Assembly: GCA_002327315.1 (NCBI GenBank)
Contig: DCVI01000169.1
Location: 496 to 7,593 of the forward strand
Length of the DNA: 7,098 nucleotides
Source: Syntrophaceae bacterium UBA2192
GTDB lineage: Bacteria > Desulfobacterota > Syntrophia > Syntrophales > UBA2192
Direction of reading: 5' to 3'
Shown here: piece by piece, positions 7,001 to 7,098 of the stretch
How positions within the stretch are numbered: position 1 is the first letter of the stretch
Layout of the letters: every line of letters starts with the position of its first letter
The notes under the pieces: generated by a model
Told to the model about the DNA's origin: nothing
Seen by the model: only the letters and a program-made list of their open reading frames with translations
The model's database searches: none
Translations under genes and position numbers: made by a program

Positions 7001-7098
7001 GCCTCCATCCGGGATCACGTCGACGACTATATAAAGCTACGCCTCGCCTCCCTGGTTCTCAGGCAGGCCGTCGAGAACTACCGGGCGAAAAACCAGGG
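4004..7098 (+). CDS. yhaN: YhaN-type SMC/Rad50-like ATPase (3' end missing)
   Basis: The frame stays open from GTG 4004 to the window edge: 1031 codons plus two bases, with no stop. The product starts MKILELDLRAFGPFTGVKLD, typical of SbcC/Rad50/YhaN N-terminal ATPase lobes, with Walker A GPNEAGKS at 33-40. FGLLFGIDHEALVRGG (119-134) and the following glycine/alanine-rich FAAGAGGANLRAVLD are hallmarks of the YhaN (AAA_27) branch. A long charged heptad-like coiled-coil region follows from about 180 to 1000. Toward the edge, IDGSSAAAEAA near 982 and YIKLRLASLVLRQAVENYR near 1009 lead into the C-terminal lobe; the ABC signature and Walker B lie beyond the window. I see no CxxC zinc hook in the visible coil. 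The GTG start overlaps the YhaO stop (GTGA), so coupled translation is likely; the next in-frame ATG at 4085 would remove the first beta strands and is unlikely. It should energise and tether DNA for the YhaO nuclease. Confidence 0.9.
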   Translation, partial: MKILELDLRAFGPFTGVKLDLAEGREGMHILYGPNEAGKSSALRALKCLLYGIPRSSADNFIHDNKALRIGGRLRNADGAEFAFLRRKGNKDTLLSPDGEAIDDRALDRFLHGVTEETFGLLFGIDHEALVRGGRNILAGKGETGQSLFAAGAGGANLRAVLDAIETDAETLFKNKGQLPVINKAISRHQELRKKISELSQSSREWAEKEKELRKAMAERDSLRKTLERNAAEANRLQRLAKIVPKAGLLRETRAKVEAMGEVTILPDDFAARRHQAEKQLNAAIEVKRRAELDLDRLNADIAKIVLPQKLLDQADAIEAIRERLGQYRKAAVDLGTLRGRLQQNKADIRVLLPELAPGLSVETVKSMRPKAAVKTRIQKLASRHESLQAEQLRAAKALRDAEQKLGRLRDELKALETPKDPGPLKKSLAKLAKSGDTAAALRDAEKALQNEERQARGLLQRLPLWSRTFEELGKVPVPSSETVSRFEDETSCCKVLADNLDSRLDDARGELREVAQQIDAIRLAGAVPTEEDLEKARDRRQEGWGLVKKAWLQGENVEEESRAYDPERDLAGAYEVSVEQADETADRLRREAARVAEYAALLMQEEKVKEEISRLENERNEARRSTARTTEEWKAAWKPAGIEPLTPREMRVWLEQYGKILQRLEKLGEQKTLIEKLQGRIDEHLEELSRHLEDLGEKPSTAEETFGQFIDRCETVQDRLEKLARRHGELESKISAMADDVKTYTQAEIDTEQRLTAWRKEWSEAVKTLGLGEKTTPDEVIVTLTKFDDLFKKIDDCDTLEQRIFGIDRDAELFNADAKALIGHVAPEWERLMPDQAAVQLNAELTRARDAATRHAQIAREIEQKSRGLREAEKEIALATEKLNSLCRQAGCQTPDELETWEKHSAEYQELKKRIQTLETDIVERGGGATLQQILQEVEKVDADALTAQIEELERSLTELRQHQTELDEKVGSLRSELSRIDGSSAAAEAAAEAQGVLASIRDHVDDYIKLRLASLVLRQAVENYRAKNQ

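Noticed and set aside
2748..7098. Canonical SbcD/SbcC pair
   Set aside because: The FPGNIQGRH motif in the nuclease, the GIDHEALVRGG and IDGSSAAAEAA motifs in the ATPase, and the absence of a visible CxxC hook fit the YhaO/YhaN branch better.

Overview
The window looks like GC-rich bacterial chromosome. It holds three tightly coupled genes on the + strand, preceded by about 850 bases of repeat-rich intergenic DNA. Several dispersed hairpin repeats in that DNA (an ATTC..GGGAAT palindrome, a CTCCTTT..AAAGGAG hairpin, and a CCCTCTCCC..GGGAGAGGG palindrome with a GGTGAGGGG tail) resemble elements I associate with proteobacterial and especially deltaproteobacterial (Desulfobacterota) genomes. No rRNA or other marker gene is present, so the taxonomy is a tentative inference.

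Layout: bases 1-71 are the last codons of an unidentified + strand gene. Bases 72-918 carry no convincing gene. They contain a 9-bp AGACNGGAY tandem array directly after that stop, a weak promoter-like sequence, a good Rho-independent terminator (272-303), a weaker terminator-like hairpin, two dispersed hairpin repeats, and a 36-bp tandem array (699-826) whose last unit runs into a longer palindromic element. Bases 919-2751 encode a 610-residue NERD-nuclease/SF1 (UvrD-like) helicase fusion. Bases 2748-4007 encode a complete Mre11/SbcD/YhaO-type metallophosphoesterase. Bases 4004-7098 encode a Rad50/SbcC-like YhaN-type ATPase that starts at GTG and runs off the window.

The three genes overlap by 4 bases at each junction (ATGA, then GTGA), so they are almost certainly one translationally coupled operon. 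The YhaO/YhaN pair should form an Mre11-Rad50-like nuclease-ATPase. The first gene adds a second nuclease domain and a translocating helicase. Together the predicted products amount to a complete DNA-end processing set: loading/tethering ATPase, metal-dependent nuclease, and helicase with its own PD-(D/E)XK-type nuclease. This is functionally reminiscent of RecBCD/AddAB or of the archaeal HerA-NurA-Mre11-Rad50 cluster. Whether it serves housekeeping repair or defence against foreign DNA cannot be told from the window. This operon is the most interesting item here; the individual families are known, but I do not recognise this three-gene combination as a named system.
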